From contig JAJYCL010000009.1 of assembly GCA_021778415.1 (NCBI GenBank), positions 1-64,000 of the forward strand: 64,000 bases of DNA, read 5' to 3'. Positions 1 through 8,629 of this stretch are shown in pieces. The DNA comes from a bacterium (GTDB lineage Bacteria; Vulcanimicrobiota; Vulcanimicrobiia; Vulcanimicrobiales; Vulcanimicrobiaceae). Position 1 is the first letter of the stretch; the number at the start of each line of letters is the position of its first letter. The translations under genes and the position numbers were made by a program. The notes under the pieces were generated by a model, which was not told the origin of the DNA, did not search any database, and saw nothing but the letters and a program-made list of their open reading frames with translations.

Positions 1-1
1 C

Positions 2-40
2 CATGCCATCGCTTCTGTTGCGGTGCTCACTCGCTGGTGA
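2..40 (+). CDS. fliQ: C-terminal tail of a FliQ-like export protein (partial)
   Basis: An open frame runs in from the window edge and ends in TGA at 38-40, giving only twelve residues (HAIASVAVLTRW). The stop overlaps the GTG start of fliR as GTGA, the four-base overlap also used by the next genes. FliQ (a two-helix inner-membrane export-gate protein) is expected here because the usual order is fliP-fliQ-fliR-flhB-flhA. The identity rests on gene order; the visible residues are too few to confirm it. Confidence 0.4.
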   Translation, partial: HAIASVAVLTRW

Positions 41-744
41 GCACATTTGCATTAGTGCTTGCGCGGATACTTGGATTCGTTTTTCGTGCGCCGGGCATTT
101 CGCATCCATCGGTTCCACCGATCTTGCGCGTCGGGTTTGCACTGGCTCTCGCCACACTTGTGAGCGGCCTGCTCAAGGCTCGTTATCATGAAAGCGAAGC
201 ACTCTTTCTCGTGGCCGTCGTTGGCGAGTTCTGCATTGGAGGCGCGATCGGTTTTGGTGCAGCGATTCTCTACGATGCTGCATACGCGGCCGGGAGAACC
301 ATCGACGACTACGTTGGTATCCGCGTTATGGCACCGAATGCCGCCGAATTTATGTCTTCCGGGTTTGGGCGGTTATGGTCGTTAGTCTTTACCGGCGGTT
401 TTTTCATGCTCGGCGCGTACCGGCTCGTACTCACGGCGATCGTGACGTCGTTTCGCACGATTGCGCCGGGCACCGTCGTGGGCGCACATTCTCTGCGGAG
501 TTTTGCCTTACACATTCCTACGGCCGTGTTGCATGCGGCGATCATGATTGCGGCCCCGTCGATTGCGTTAGCGTTCTCGGTGCAAATCGCGCTCGCCGGA
601 TTATCGCGCATCATTCCGCGGTTGGCAACGTTTTCGCTGTCGTTTCCCCTCGCATTCGCGGCGGCGCTGAGCGGTACGATGCTCGCCGTTGTCGTCTTTT
701 ATGGGGCAAGCGCTCATCCGTGGATCCTCCGCCTTGGACGATAA
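37..744 (+). CDS. fliR: FliR, flagellar-type III export gate protein
   Basis: A 235-residue, strongly hydrophobic protein. FliR (SctT in injectisomes) is an inner-membrane part of the FliPQR export gate that passes flagellar subunits across the membrane. The start LVLARILGFVFRAPG and the repeated long hydrophobic segments fit the family, and the length is slightly short of the usual 250-260. The GTG at 37 is chosen because it overlaps the preceding stop as GTGA, which suggests translational coupling. FlhB starts inside its 3' end and FlhA follows, so this is one export operon. An injectisome origin cannot be excluded from this protein alone. Confidence 0.85.
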   Translation: MSTFALVLARILGFVFRAPGISHPSVPPILRVGFALALATLVSGLLKARYHESEALFLVAVVGEFCIGGAIGFGAAILYDAAYAAGRTIDDYVGIRVMAPNAAEFMSSGFGRLWSLVFTGGFFMLGAYRLVLTAIVTSFRTIAPGTVVGAHSLRSFALHIPTAVLHAAIMIAAPSIALAFSVQIALAGLSRIIPRLATFSLSFPLAFAAALSGTMLAVVVFYGASAHPWILRLGR

Positions 745-1747
745 CGCCGCGGAGAAATCCTTCGAACCAACCTCGTCGCGCTTGGCTAAAGCGCGTGAAG
801 ATGGAAATATTGCGCGCTCGGTCGATCTTGCGACGAATGCATCGTTTGTTGGAGCGACGCTGGCAGTCGTTGCGGTCCTTCCTTCTATTACCCAGATGCT
901 CTCGTTCGCGCTGCGACGTGCAAGCGACGGAAGCATCTCGCTGCGTAGCATTGGAATGGCCTTGCTCTTGTCGTGCGCACCACTGCTCGGTGCGGGGACA
1001 CTCGCGGTTTGTGCGGGGCTCGCTCAATCCAAAGGCCTGCTGATCACTGCGCTCAAGGTTGATGTTTCGCGTTTGAATCCGGTGAACGGTTTTCAGCGTA
1101 TGTTCTCGCGGGAAACGTTGACGCAACTCGCTCGCGCCGGTAGTGCATTTCTCTTGGCGGCCGTCGTGGTAGGCATTGGATTACGGAATCTCATGAGCGT
1201 GGCTCTGCATCTTGCACCGCTTTCATCAATTGCGCAAGCCGTCTACTCGACGATTCGCCTCACGATAGGCTCGCTGGTGCTGCTCGGACTCCTGTTTGCG
1301 GCAGTGGATTATGGTGTTGCTCATAAGCATTGGATGAAAAAATTGCGCATGAGTTTTGCCGACATCAAACGGGAGTCGCGAGAGCACGACGGGGATCCGC
1401 ATCAGCGAGGGCGACGGAGATCGTTGGCGCGAGCGCTGCTAAAAGGATCGGTGCGCTCGGTTTCCGATGCTGCGTTCGTCATCGTCAATCCGACGCATGT
1501 CGCCGTGGCCTTGGCGTATGCGCCGCCGACAACGCCTGTTCCACGCGTTCTCGTACGCGCGATCGACGAGGCTGCGCTTCGCGTTCGAGTTCTGGCCGAG
1601 GAGCTAGCCATTCCGATCATCGAGCATCGTGCGTTAGCGCGAGCGCTGTATGCGCAAACGAACGTTGGAGCAGAAGTTCCGAGTATGCATTTCCTCGCTT
1701 TGGCCCAGATTGTCGCCGAGCTCTCGGCGCAAGGGCTCTTGCGATGA
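701..1747 (+). CDS. flhB: FlhB, export apparatus substrate-specificity switch
   Basis: About 348 residues, normal for FlhB. The N-terminal half holds four hydrophobic segments. The cytoplasmic half carries the autocleavage motif NPTH (about residue 260) in the context VIVNPTHVAVALAY. Family knowledge: cleavage between Asn and Pro switches export from hook-rod to filament substrates. A TTG at 689 is also in frame, but the ATG at 701 better fits the usual short polar N-terminus before the SRLAKAREDG motif. The gene overlaps fliR by 44 bases and flhA by four (ATGA). A charged linker with EHDGDPHQRGRRR precedes the cleavage domain, as expected. Confidence 0.92.
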   Translation: MGQALIRGSSALDDNAAEKSFEPTSSRLAKAREDGNIARSVDLATNASFVGATLAVVAVLPSITQMLSFALRRASDGSISLRSIGMALLLSCAPLLGAGTLAVCAGLAQSKGLLITALKVDVSRLNPVNGFQRMFSRETLTQLARAGSAFLLAAVVVGIGLRNLMSVALHLAPLSSIAQAVYSTIRLTIGSLVLLGLLFAAVDYGVAHKHWMKKLRMSFADIKRESREHDGDPHQRGRRRSLARALLKGSVRSVSDAAFVIVNPTHVAVALAYAPPTTPVPRVLVRAIDEAALRVRVLAEELAIPIIEHRALARALYAQTNVGAEVPSMHFLALAQIVAELSAQGLLR

Positions 1748-3753
1748 TGCAACGCGCGCCGACCTATCTTTTTGCGGCGATGCTCCTCGGGATCGTTGCC
1801 ATGCTGATTGTTCCGCTGGCGCCATCGCTGTTGGATTGCTTGCTCGGGTTGGATATCTTGGCCTCGGCTTCGATCTTATTGCTCAGCGTGACAATCGACG
1901 AGCCGCTCCAATTTTCCACGTTTGCCCCGGCGTTACTCATTGCGACGCTCTTTCGGTTGGCCTTGGATGTATCGGCGACACGTTTGATTTTAACCCAGGG
2001 TGCGATACCGGGCGGCGTGGGAGCGGTTATTCCGGCGTTCGGCGATTTCGTCGTCCGTGGAAATCTCGTCGTTGGAATGATCGTTTTTATTATTTTAGTG
2101 ACCATTCAATTTTTGGTCATTGCTGCAGGTTCGCAACGCGTTGCCGAGGTTGCGGCGAGATTCACTCTCGACGCAATGCCCGGAAAACAAATGGCCATCG
2201 ATGCCGATGTGCATGCGGGTGTCGTCGATGCATCGACGGCGCGTCGCAAACGCGATGATGTGCAGCGAGAAGCGGATTTTTATGGCGCGATGGACGGAGC
2301 CGGGAAATTCGTCAAGGGCGATGCCATCGCCGCAATCGTCATTGTGGTGCTCAACCTTATCGGCGGCGTGATCGTCGGGGTTCTTTACGACGGCCTTTCG
2401 CCGCTGCAAGCATTGAATACGTTTGCTTTGCTGACCATCGGTAACGCGTTGGTTACGACGCTCCCTGCGTTTTTGATTTCGACGGCGATGGGGATGATGG
2501 TGACGCGCGTCGCCTCCGAAGGCGCGTTAGGCAGCGATCTTGCGACGCAACTTCTCGCCCGACCGGAGATCCTGCGGTTGAGCGGCGCACTGCTCCTCGC
2601 CCTCGGATTCGTTCCGGCGCTTCCGCATGTCGTCTTTTGGGCGTTGGGGCTCTGTGCGTTGGCAATTGCACAGGTTGCGGCTCGTCGTCATGCGCAGGGG
2701 GCACTCGTGCGAACGGGGATCGAGCGGGAGGCGAAGCGACGCGCGATGCGTCGTCCGGAACTCGCTCTCACGCTCGTCGGCGTGGATGCGCTGTCACTGG
2801 AATTCGGCTGCGATCTTGCAGCCATGCTGACGCCGCCGCTGAGCGATGCGCTGCTCGATCGCGTCGGTGAAGTGCGTCGCGCGTTGGCGACGGAGATCGG
2901 TGTGGTGATTCCCGGCGTGCGCGTTCGCGACGATCTCACCCGCGATCCGTCATCGTATGCTATTCGGGTGAGAGATCGAGTCGTCGCATCCGGCAGTGTG
3001 CAGCTACGGGCCCAACTCGCCGTTGGTGAAGCCGAAATCTTGCATCGTTTGGGGTATGCCGTCGATGTCGAACCCGTCTATGGCCTTCCGGCGGCGTGGA
3101 TTGCGCCCGGCGAGCGTGAGCGCGCGCTCAACGCGGGATGCTTGGTTTTCGATTCGGTTTCGGTGATCGGCTCGCACATTGCGGAAATTGCGCGCGTTCA
3201 CGCGCATGAATTACTCGGACGTCAGGAGTTTGCAACACTGATCGAACATTTGCGCGCATCGGTTCCAACCCTCATCAAAGATGTTGGAGAGCTTTTAGCG
3301 CCGATGCATCGCGCATTTACGTTGCTCCTGCGAGAACACGTTTGGCCGCGAGATCCCGTGTTGCTCCTGGAGTGCATGCTCGAATCGGGTTTTCGCGATG
3401 CTGCGTCGCTTGCCGAAGTCGCCCGGCGACTTGCCGTTCCGGCACAGTTGCATGCTCGCGAACGAATCGCCCCGCTCGTGCTTGATCCGGTTTTTGAGCG
3501 GGCCCTTCAGACGACGTGGAGCGAGGGTCGTCAGCCGGATCCGGAGTTGGCCATGCGTTTACGGGAGGCGATGGCGGCTCACGCGGCTCGCCACGCCCCT
3601 CAGGTAGCGACCGTCCTTTGCACGGGGAGTCTGCGTCCGCTCCTAGCGGAATTTAGCCTGAAATCCGGCCTTCGGCTCGAAATTCTTGGGTACGGCGAAA
3701 TCCCGCCCGAGATTCCGGTTCACCCGGAGCAGATTTTCTCGGTTGCCGCATGA
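1744..3753 (+). CDS. flhA: FlhA, flagellar-type III export gate protein
   Basis: A 669-residue protein. The N-terminal half has about eight membrane segments and the family signatures FRLALDVSATRLIL, RFTLDAMPGKQMAIDAD and ADFYGAMDGAGKFVKGDA. The C-terminal half is the cytoplasmic ring domain, ending near LGYGEIPPEIPV. FlhA forms the nonameric ring that docks chaperone-substrate complexes. The ATG at 1744 overlaps the flhB stop. The open frame extends further upstream, but that stretch lies inside flhB in another frame. Usual flagellar and injectisome homologues read TIGDGLVSQIPAL in the region after the FHIPEP loop; this protein reads TIGNALVTTLPAF. FlhA directly after FlhB favours flagellar over injectisome. 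Confidence 0.92.
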   Translation: MMQRAPTYLFAAMLLGIVAMLIVPLAPSLLDCLLGLDILASASILLLSVTIDEPLQFSTFAPALLIATLFRLALDVSATRLILTQGAIPGGVGAVIPAFGDFVVRGNLVVGMIVFIILVTIQFLVIAAGSQRVAEVAARFTLDAMPGKQMAIDADVHAGVVDASTARRKRDDVQREADFYGAMDGAGKFVKGDAIAAIVIVVLNLIGGVIVGVLYDGLSPLQALNTFALLTIGNALVTTLPAFLISTAMGMMVTRVASEGALGSDLATQLLARPEILRLSGALLLALGFVPALPHVVFWALGLCALAIAQVAARRHAQGALVRTGIEREAKRRAMRRPELALTLVGVDALSLEFGCDLAAMLTPPLSDALLDRVGEVRRALATEIGVVIPGVRVRDDLTRDPSSYAIRVRDRVVASGSVQLRAQLAVGEAEILHRLGYAVDVEPVYGLPAAWIAPGERERALNAGCLVFDSVSVIGSHIAEIARVHAHELLGRQEFATLIEHLRASVPTLIKDVGELLAPMHRAFTLLLREHVWPRDPVLLLECMLESGFRDAASLAEVARRLAVPAQLHARERIAPLVLDPVFERALQTTWSEGRQPDPELAMRLREAMAAHAARHAPQVATVLCTGSLRPLLAEFSLKSGLRLEILGYGEIPPEIPVHPEQIFSVAA

Positions 3754-3784
3754 GGAAATCGGCCGGAAAGGGTAGTCCTGGTGT

Positions 3785-3813
3785 TTGACTCTGCCTCAAC
3801 TCGCTGATAGACT
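3785..3813 (+). promoter_or_regulatory. Candidate sigma-70-type promoter upstream of secD
   Basis: TTGACT at 3785-3790 and TAGACT at 3808-3813 are separated by 17 bases. They lie in the 122-base gap between flhA and secD and would start transcription about 55 bases before the secD ATG. The -35 box matches the consensus at five of six positions, the -10 box at four of six. Sequence-based call only. Confidence 0.45.
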
Positions 3814-3875
3814 CTGATAGTTTGACGCCGGGCTACGCGCGCCGCGATGTGCCCTTTCCCCCGAAGAAGTAATCA

Positions 3876-5225
3876 ATGCGCTGGAAACAACTCAAAAACC
3901 CAATCAAATCGCTCGTGGTGCTGGGCATCATCGGTTTGAGCCTCTGGCTAGTGCTCCCGATTCAATCCAAGATTCGTCTTGGGCTGGATCTTCAGGGCGG
4001 TTCGAGCCTGCTGTTGCAACTGTATCCCACGGCCGAGGTCCCGCAGATCACGCCGCAGATTCAAGAGCAAACCAAAGAGGTCATCGATCGCCGTATTAAC
4101 GGTCTCGGCGTACTTGAACCGACGATTACGAAAGTCGGGGGCAATCGCATCCTTGTAGAGTTACCGGCAGTGAAAAACTCGACCGAAGCCGAGAACGTGC
4201 TCAAGCAAGTCGCCGTGCTCGAATACAAGATCGTTCCGCCCGAGATCGTACCGAAGGCCGAGGCTGCCTTAGCTGCCTGTAATGCCAATCCGAAGGACGT
4301 TAAGGCGTGCGACTTCGTGAACATCGGTGCCTATAACGCCTCCGGCAAGGTGGTGTATCAGGGCAAGGATCTCAAAGGCGCGCAGCCGGGCTACAGCCAG
4401 AACAATGAACCGGATATTCTCTTTCAAACGAAAGACCCGGCGAAATTCGGTAAGCTGACGACAGCGAACTTGGGCAAGCCGCTTGGCATCTTCCTTGATA
4501 AGCGGTACGTCTCTGCGCCGACGATCAACGGCGCAATTTTCGGCAGCGGAGAGATTACCGGACAGTTTACGCAGCAGCAGGCAATCGAACTGGCCAATGA
4601 ACTCAATGCCGGCGCCTTGCCGGTGACGGTCAAGATCATTGAAAAAGATACGATCGGACCGACGCTCGGGAAGCTCGATTTGTTAGCATCGCTCAAAGCA
4701 TCGATGCTCGGCCTCGCCCTGGTTCTCATCTTCATGATTGCCATGTATCGCTTCCCAGGATTGCTTGCCGATCTTGCCTTGGTGATCTATGTGTTGATGA
4801 TGTTGGGATTGCTTGCGCTCTCGAAAGCCTCGTTGACCTTACCGGGGATCGCGGGTTTCGTGCTGTCGATCGGTATGGCCGTCGACGCAAACGTGCTGAT
4901 TTTCGAACGTATCAAGGAAGAGCTGTGGGCGGGTAAATCCATGCGCCTCGCGGTGAAAGTCGGCTTCGAACGTGCCTTCTCAGCCGTATGGGATAGCCAT
5001 TTCACGACGATCGTCGGCGCCTTCGTGCTCTTCTCATTAGGAACGGGCACGGTCAAAGGCTTTGCCTTCACGCTGGTGTGGGGAACGATTTTCTCACTCG
5101 TCACCGCCGTTTTTATCACGCGATTTTTCGTGGATCTCTTTGTCGACAGCGGTCGATTCATCTCGCCTGAACTCTATGGCGTGAAATCGTCGGATGTCGG
5201 CATCTTCTCGAAGGTTGAGGGCTAA
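3876..5225 (+). CDS. secD: SecD, protein translocase accessory subunit
   Basis: A 449-residue inner-membrane protein that, with SecF, uses proton motive force to help pull secreted proteins through SecYEG. It begins with one membrane helix, then LGLDLQGGSSLLLQL (the conserved D-L-Q-G-G entry to the periplasmic P1 domain). A periplasmic region follows to about residue 265, and the last 180 residues form the RND-type membrane bundle. The motif GMAVDANVLIFERIKEEL lies in the fourth membrane segment. It lies three bases upstream of secF, so the two are co-transcribed. The periplasmic part is shorter than in E. coli SecD (615 residues), as in many non-proteobacteria. Confidence 0.96.
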   Translation: MRWKQLKNPIKSLVVLGIIGLSLWLVLPIQSKIRLGLDLQGGSSLLLQLYPTAEVPQITPQIQEQTKEVIDRRINGLGVLEPTITKVGGNRILVELPAVKNSTEAENVLKQVAVLEYKIVPPEIVPKAEAALAACNANPKDVKACDFVNIGAYNASGKVVYQGKDLKGAQPGYSQNNEPDILFQTKDPAKFGKLTTANLGKPLGIFLDKRYVSAPTINGAIFGSGEITGQFTQQQAIELANELNAGALPVTVKIIEKDTIGPTLGKLDLLASLKASMLGLALVLIFMIAMYRFPGLLADLALVIYVLMMLGLLALSKASLTLPGIAGFVLSIGMAVDANVLIFERIKEELWAGKSMRLAVKVGFERAFSAVWDSHFTTIVGAFVLFSLGTGTVKGFAFTLVWGTIFSLVTAVFITRFFVDLFVDSGRFISPELYGVKSSDVGIFSKVEG

Positions 5226-5228
5226 GCG

Positions 5229-6533
5229 ATGTTTTTCCGTAAGCTCAATTGGAATATCGTTAGCTGGTTCCGCATCGTTTCGCTTATTTCGTATCTCATT
5301 ATCGGCGCCGGTGTCGCGTCGATGCTCTACAATGCTGCATCGGCACCGGGAGGCTTCCAAGCCTCGCATCTCTTGCGCCTTGGCCTTTCATTTGCCGGCG
5401 GCACGGATATTCGCGTCGCCTTTACCAAGCCGACGACCACCGATGCCGTTCGCGCCGCGCTTGCTCCGTTGCATCTCGCCGATGAGAAAGTGACGACAGT
5501 CGGCAATAAAGGGCTACGCTTCTCGATCGAGACGCAAACGTCGTATTCAAATGATTCCACTCCCGTGTGGTCGGCACTTGGCACGATCATGCCGGTCGAT
5601 CGCGCAGCATCACGGATAACGGCAGTCGGCCCATCGCTTGGACGTGAGTATCTGATGAAGGCGCTGCTTGCGCTCGTCATTGCTCTCGGCATTCAGTTTC
5701 TCTATATCGCCTTCCGTTTTGGTTGGAACTACATCTTCGGGCTCGTGACTGTTGTTGCGTTGTTGCGCGACGGCTTAATGATGGTCGGCATCTATTCGTT
5801 GGCCGGACGTCGCGCAGACGATGCGTTCCTCGCCGCAGTGCTAACGGTTATCGGTTACTCGGTCATGGATACCATCGTCATTCTCGACCGTATCCGAGAG
5901 AATACCCGATTGATGGCGGGCAAACCCTACGATGTGATCGTCAACGAATCGATCAAGCAAACAATGAATCGTTCGCTGAACACCTTAGCAACGGTGTTCA
6001 TCACGCTTGTTGCCTTGCTTGCCCTCGGTGGTGCGAGCCTGAAAAACTTCGCATTTGCCTTGCTCGTCGGCATCTGCTCGGGCGGCTATCACTCGATCTT
6101 CTTCTCGGCACCGTTGGTGTTGGTGTTCCGTAAACGCCAATTAGCAGCGGCCGCAAAGAAGCGTCAGCTTGGCCTTTCGGATCGCACGGTTTCCTCGCGT
6201 TCGAAGGCTGAAGCCGGTGCTCTGCATAGTACGTCGGGCATGGCTCGCGAAGAAATCATCGCGGCTCGTAAAGAGCGTCGCGCCAAACAGAAGGACACCC
6301 GGCCACCGACGGCTGCCACGCCTGTGAAGTACAAGCGTCAGCGGCCGGAGTCGACATCGGCGGTTGCTTTGGCGGATGATGAACACGACATCGATCCGTT
6401 GGATGCGCAGACATCGGGACTTCATGACGAAGCGTTCGATGCCGGCCATGAAACCGTGACGTTGAATCTCGATGCCTTCGACGTGGTGCATCCGGCACCC
6501 GAGGGTAATGCCGAACACACCACGCACGAATAA
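5229..6533 (+). CDS. secF: SecF, translocase accessory subunit with a long C-terminal tail
   Basis: A 434-residue protein. Residues 1-310 are a normal SecF: LRLGLSFAGGTDIRV early, six hydrophobic segments, and GYSVMDTIVILDRIRENTR with the conserved Asp and Arg. Family members usually stop near residue 300-320. Here about 120 further residues follow: first a basic stretch (KERRAKQKDTRPP, about 345-375), then an acidic one (ALADDEHDIDPLDAQ). The tail should be cytoplasmic. I do not recognise a domain in it. The gene overlaps the following helicase start by 26 bases. Confidence 0.94.
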   Translation: MFFRKLNWNIVSWFRIVSLISYLIIGAGVASMLYNAASAPGGFQASHLLRLGLSFAGGTDIRVAFTKPTTTDAVRAALAPLHLADEKVTTVGNKGLRFSIETQTSYSNDSTPVWSALGTIMPVDRAASRITAVGPSLGREYLMKALLALVIALGIQFLYIAFRFGWNYIFGLVTVVALLRDGLMMVGIYSLAGRRADDAFLAAVLTVIGYSVMDTIVILDRIRENTRLMAGKPYDVIVNESIKQTMNRSLNTLATVFITLVALLALGGASLKNFAFALLVGICSGGYHSIFFSAPLVLVFRKRQLAAAAKKRQLGLSDRTVSSRSKAEAGALHSTSGMAREEIIAARKERRAKQKDTRPPTAATPVKYKRQRPESTSAVALADDEHDIDPLDAQTSGLHDEAFDAGHETVTLNLDAFDVVHPAPEGNAEHTTHE

Positions 6534-8475
6534 GCTGCCCCTTCCGACATCGTCGGAGGCAGCGTTCGAACGTGTTCTTGCGGAGTATGAAACGACCGTA
6601 CCTTCGGGTGCGGTCGTTTCTCCATTACGAAGCTGGATCGATTCTGCATTTGCCAGTGCCGCGACGTATGCTCAAGATCGCTACGCAAGTATCGGTGATG
6701 CGTCGGCATTCAATACCAAAGTGGCCGGCGTTTCATTCAATGATCGTCAGCATATTCTCGCGGGAATCGTTCCGGGATCCGCCCTGTCGCTCGTGCGCGA
6801 ACCGGAAAATGCCTTTGATGCAAATGCGATTGCCGTGAAATTCGGTGCGTTGCAATTAGGGTATGTGAAAAGAGATATTGCCAAGCATATCGCGCCCCAT
6901 ATCGATAACGGCGCCAGCTATCGTGCGGTTGTCAAACATATCACCGGGGGTGGAGATCGTGGGCATTATGGTCTCAATGTCTACATCGAGCGCATGAGCG
7001 ATGGATTCGATGCGCCGCTTCTGGAAAATATCCAGGGCAGTCGCGATGCGGATCCGCAAACGATACGCGAAGCACTCATTGGCGATCATCGCCCGCACGA
7101 CGCGCAACGTCAGGCTCTCTCGCGAATCGATCATGGCGCCAACACCTTGCTTTTGATGGGCACGGGCCGCGGAAAATCATTTTGTTTTTCCTATCCGGCG
7201 GTTGTGCGCGCCCTGGGCTCATCGCAGAAAACGATCGTGGTGTATCCCTTGCGAGCGTTGGCAAACGATCAGTTCGAAGCGTTACATCGTCGCCTTGAGC
7301 CACTCGGTGTACGCGTCTTGCGTGCAAACGGTTCGATTACTCCCGATGAGCGTGAGCATCTCACTGCGGCGCTGCAAAGCGGGGCCTGGGATATCGTCTT
7401 AGCGACGCCGGAATTCCTGACGTATCACTGCGATGCGTTTTCCGGAGTGAGCAAGCCAAGCTTTCTGGTTGTCGATGAGGCTCATCATCTGTTCGAATCG
7501 CGACATCGTAAGGCGTATCAGAGTCTTGGCCAGACGATCGCCAGGCTAGGAAAACCTCAGATATTGGCGTTAAGCGCAACACTGCACGATGATGCATTCG
7601 CTCATCTCGTCTCGACGCTTGGCATTACTGCGTGGGTGATCGATCCCACCATGCGAGAAAATCTCGATGTTATCGATGCACGCGGGACGCGCGATAAAAT
7701 TGAGTATCTCAAACGATTGGGCGACGGGGATGAAAAGTGCATCGTCTATGTGAATTCGCGCAAAGAGGCCGGAAAAATTGCCGAAGAGTTACGCGCTCGG
7801 CTAGGCGATATTGCGATGTTCTATCACGCAGGGATGCCAAGTGCATTACGAGCTGAAGTTGAAGGGCACTTTCGCCGGGGCGATCTGCGGATCATTATCG
7901 CGACATCGGCATTTGGCGAGGGAATCGATCTTCCCGATGTCCGGCATGTCGTGCATTACCATCTTAATTTCGATCTCACCGAGTTTAATCAGCAATCGGG
8001 ACGTGCAGGTCGCGATGGCGCACCGGCATTTGTTCACCTTTTGTATGGAGATCGCGATCGCGGGATCAACGAGTTTATTCTCGACCGAGAGAATCCGCGA
8101 CTCGAAACGCTCCGCTTGATTTACCGGGGGCTTCGAGCTCTCGCTCGCAATGATCGCATTGTTGGCAGCGAGGATGATTTGGTCCGCGAACTCCAGCTCA
8201 AGGCCGTCGATGCAGCGACTATTCGCGCGGCGCTGCGAATTTTCGTTGATGAGAAATTGCTCGCGATCGAAGAAGACGACGAAGGGCGGTCGCTCGTGCT
8301 TCTTCCCGTCGTCGAGAAGATCGATCTCGAAAGGAACGAGCGCTTTGCCGAAGGTGAGGCGATCCGCGAGGCCTTCGGGCAATTCTGCGAGTTGGCCCTC
8401 CGCGCCGACGGGCCGACGCTCCGGCGCATCATCGATCGTCCGATCTACCCCCAACACATCGCCCACCTTCGCTAA
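6508..8475 (+). CDS. HIRAN domain-superfamily 2 helicase fusion
   Basis: About 655 residues. A HIRAN domain occupies roughly residues 68-160 (FNTKVAGVSF, then VREPENAFDANAIAVKF and GYVKRDIAKHI). HIRAN binds DNA 3' ends or damaged DNA in HLTF/RAD5-type proteins. A RecQ/DEAH-like helicase core follows: TGRGKS (Walker A), VVDEAHHLF (motif II), ALSATL (III), ATSAFGEGIDLPDVRHVVHY (V), QQSGRAGRDG (VI). No zinc or HRDC domain of RecQ is visible. The ATG at 6508 lies inside secF; no better start is in frame, and a GAGGG lies just upstream, though very close. It probably acts in DNA repair or replication restart. Confidence 0.85.
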   Translation: MPNTPRTNKLPLPTSSEAAFERVLAEYETTVPSGAVVSPLRSWIDSAFASAATYAQDRYASIGDASAFNTKVAGVSFNDRQHILAGIVPGSALSLVREPENAFDANAIAVKFGALQLGYVKRDIAKHIAPHIDNGASYRAVVKHITGGGDRGHYGLNVYIERMSDGFDAPLLENIQGSRDADPQTIREALIGDHRPHDAQRQALSRIDHGANTLLLMGTGRGKSFCFSYPAVVRALGSSQKTIVVYPLRALANDQFEALHRRLEPLGVRVLRANGSITPDEREHLTAALQSGAWDIVLATPEFLTYHCDAFSGVSKPSFLVVDEAHHLFESRHRKAYQSLGQTIARLGKPQILALSATLHDDAFAHLVSTLGITAWVIDPTMRENLDVIDARGTRDKIEYLKRLGDGDEKCIVYVNSRKEAGKIAEELRARLGDIAMFYHAGMPSALRAEVEGHFRRGDLRIIIATSAFGEGIDLPDVRHVVHYHLNFDLTEFNQQSGRAGRDGAPAFVHLLYGDRDRGINEFILDRENPRLETLRLIYRGLRALARNDRIVGSEDDLVRELQLKAVDAATIRAALRIFVDEKLLAIEEDDEGRSLVLLPVVEKIDLERNERFAEGEAIREAFGQFCELALRADGPTLRRIIDRPIYPQHIAHLR

Positions 8476-8629
8476 GTGCTATGATGAGAACTCATCATGC
8501 CGGTCATCAAGGGAGAGGCTCACCTACCGGGCCTGTTTGCTAGACTCGAATCCTGGTCGTCGCAGAATGCCTGCGATCGAAGGGAGCCTGGGCGTGTTGG
8601 CGCTTGCCGTCGGAAAAGAATCGAGGACC

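Noticed and set aside
309-1126. Several minus-strand frames over fliR and flhB
   Set aside because: They are shadows of the export genes; the plus-strand proteins carry family motifs.
1330-1743. Open frame extending flhA upstream
   Set aside because: The extension lies inside flhB, reads as Arg/Ser-rich noise, and ATG 1744 overlaps the flhB stop in the usual way.
8150-8566. Open frame extending the STAND regulator upstream
   Set aside because: It overlaps the helicase gene in another frame and has no protein-like composition.
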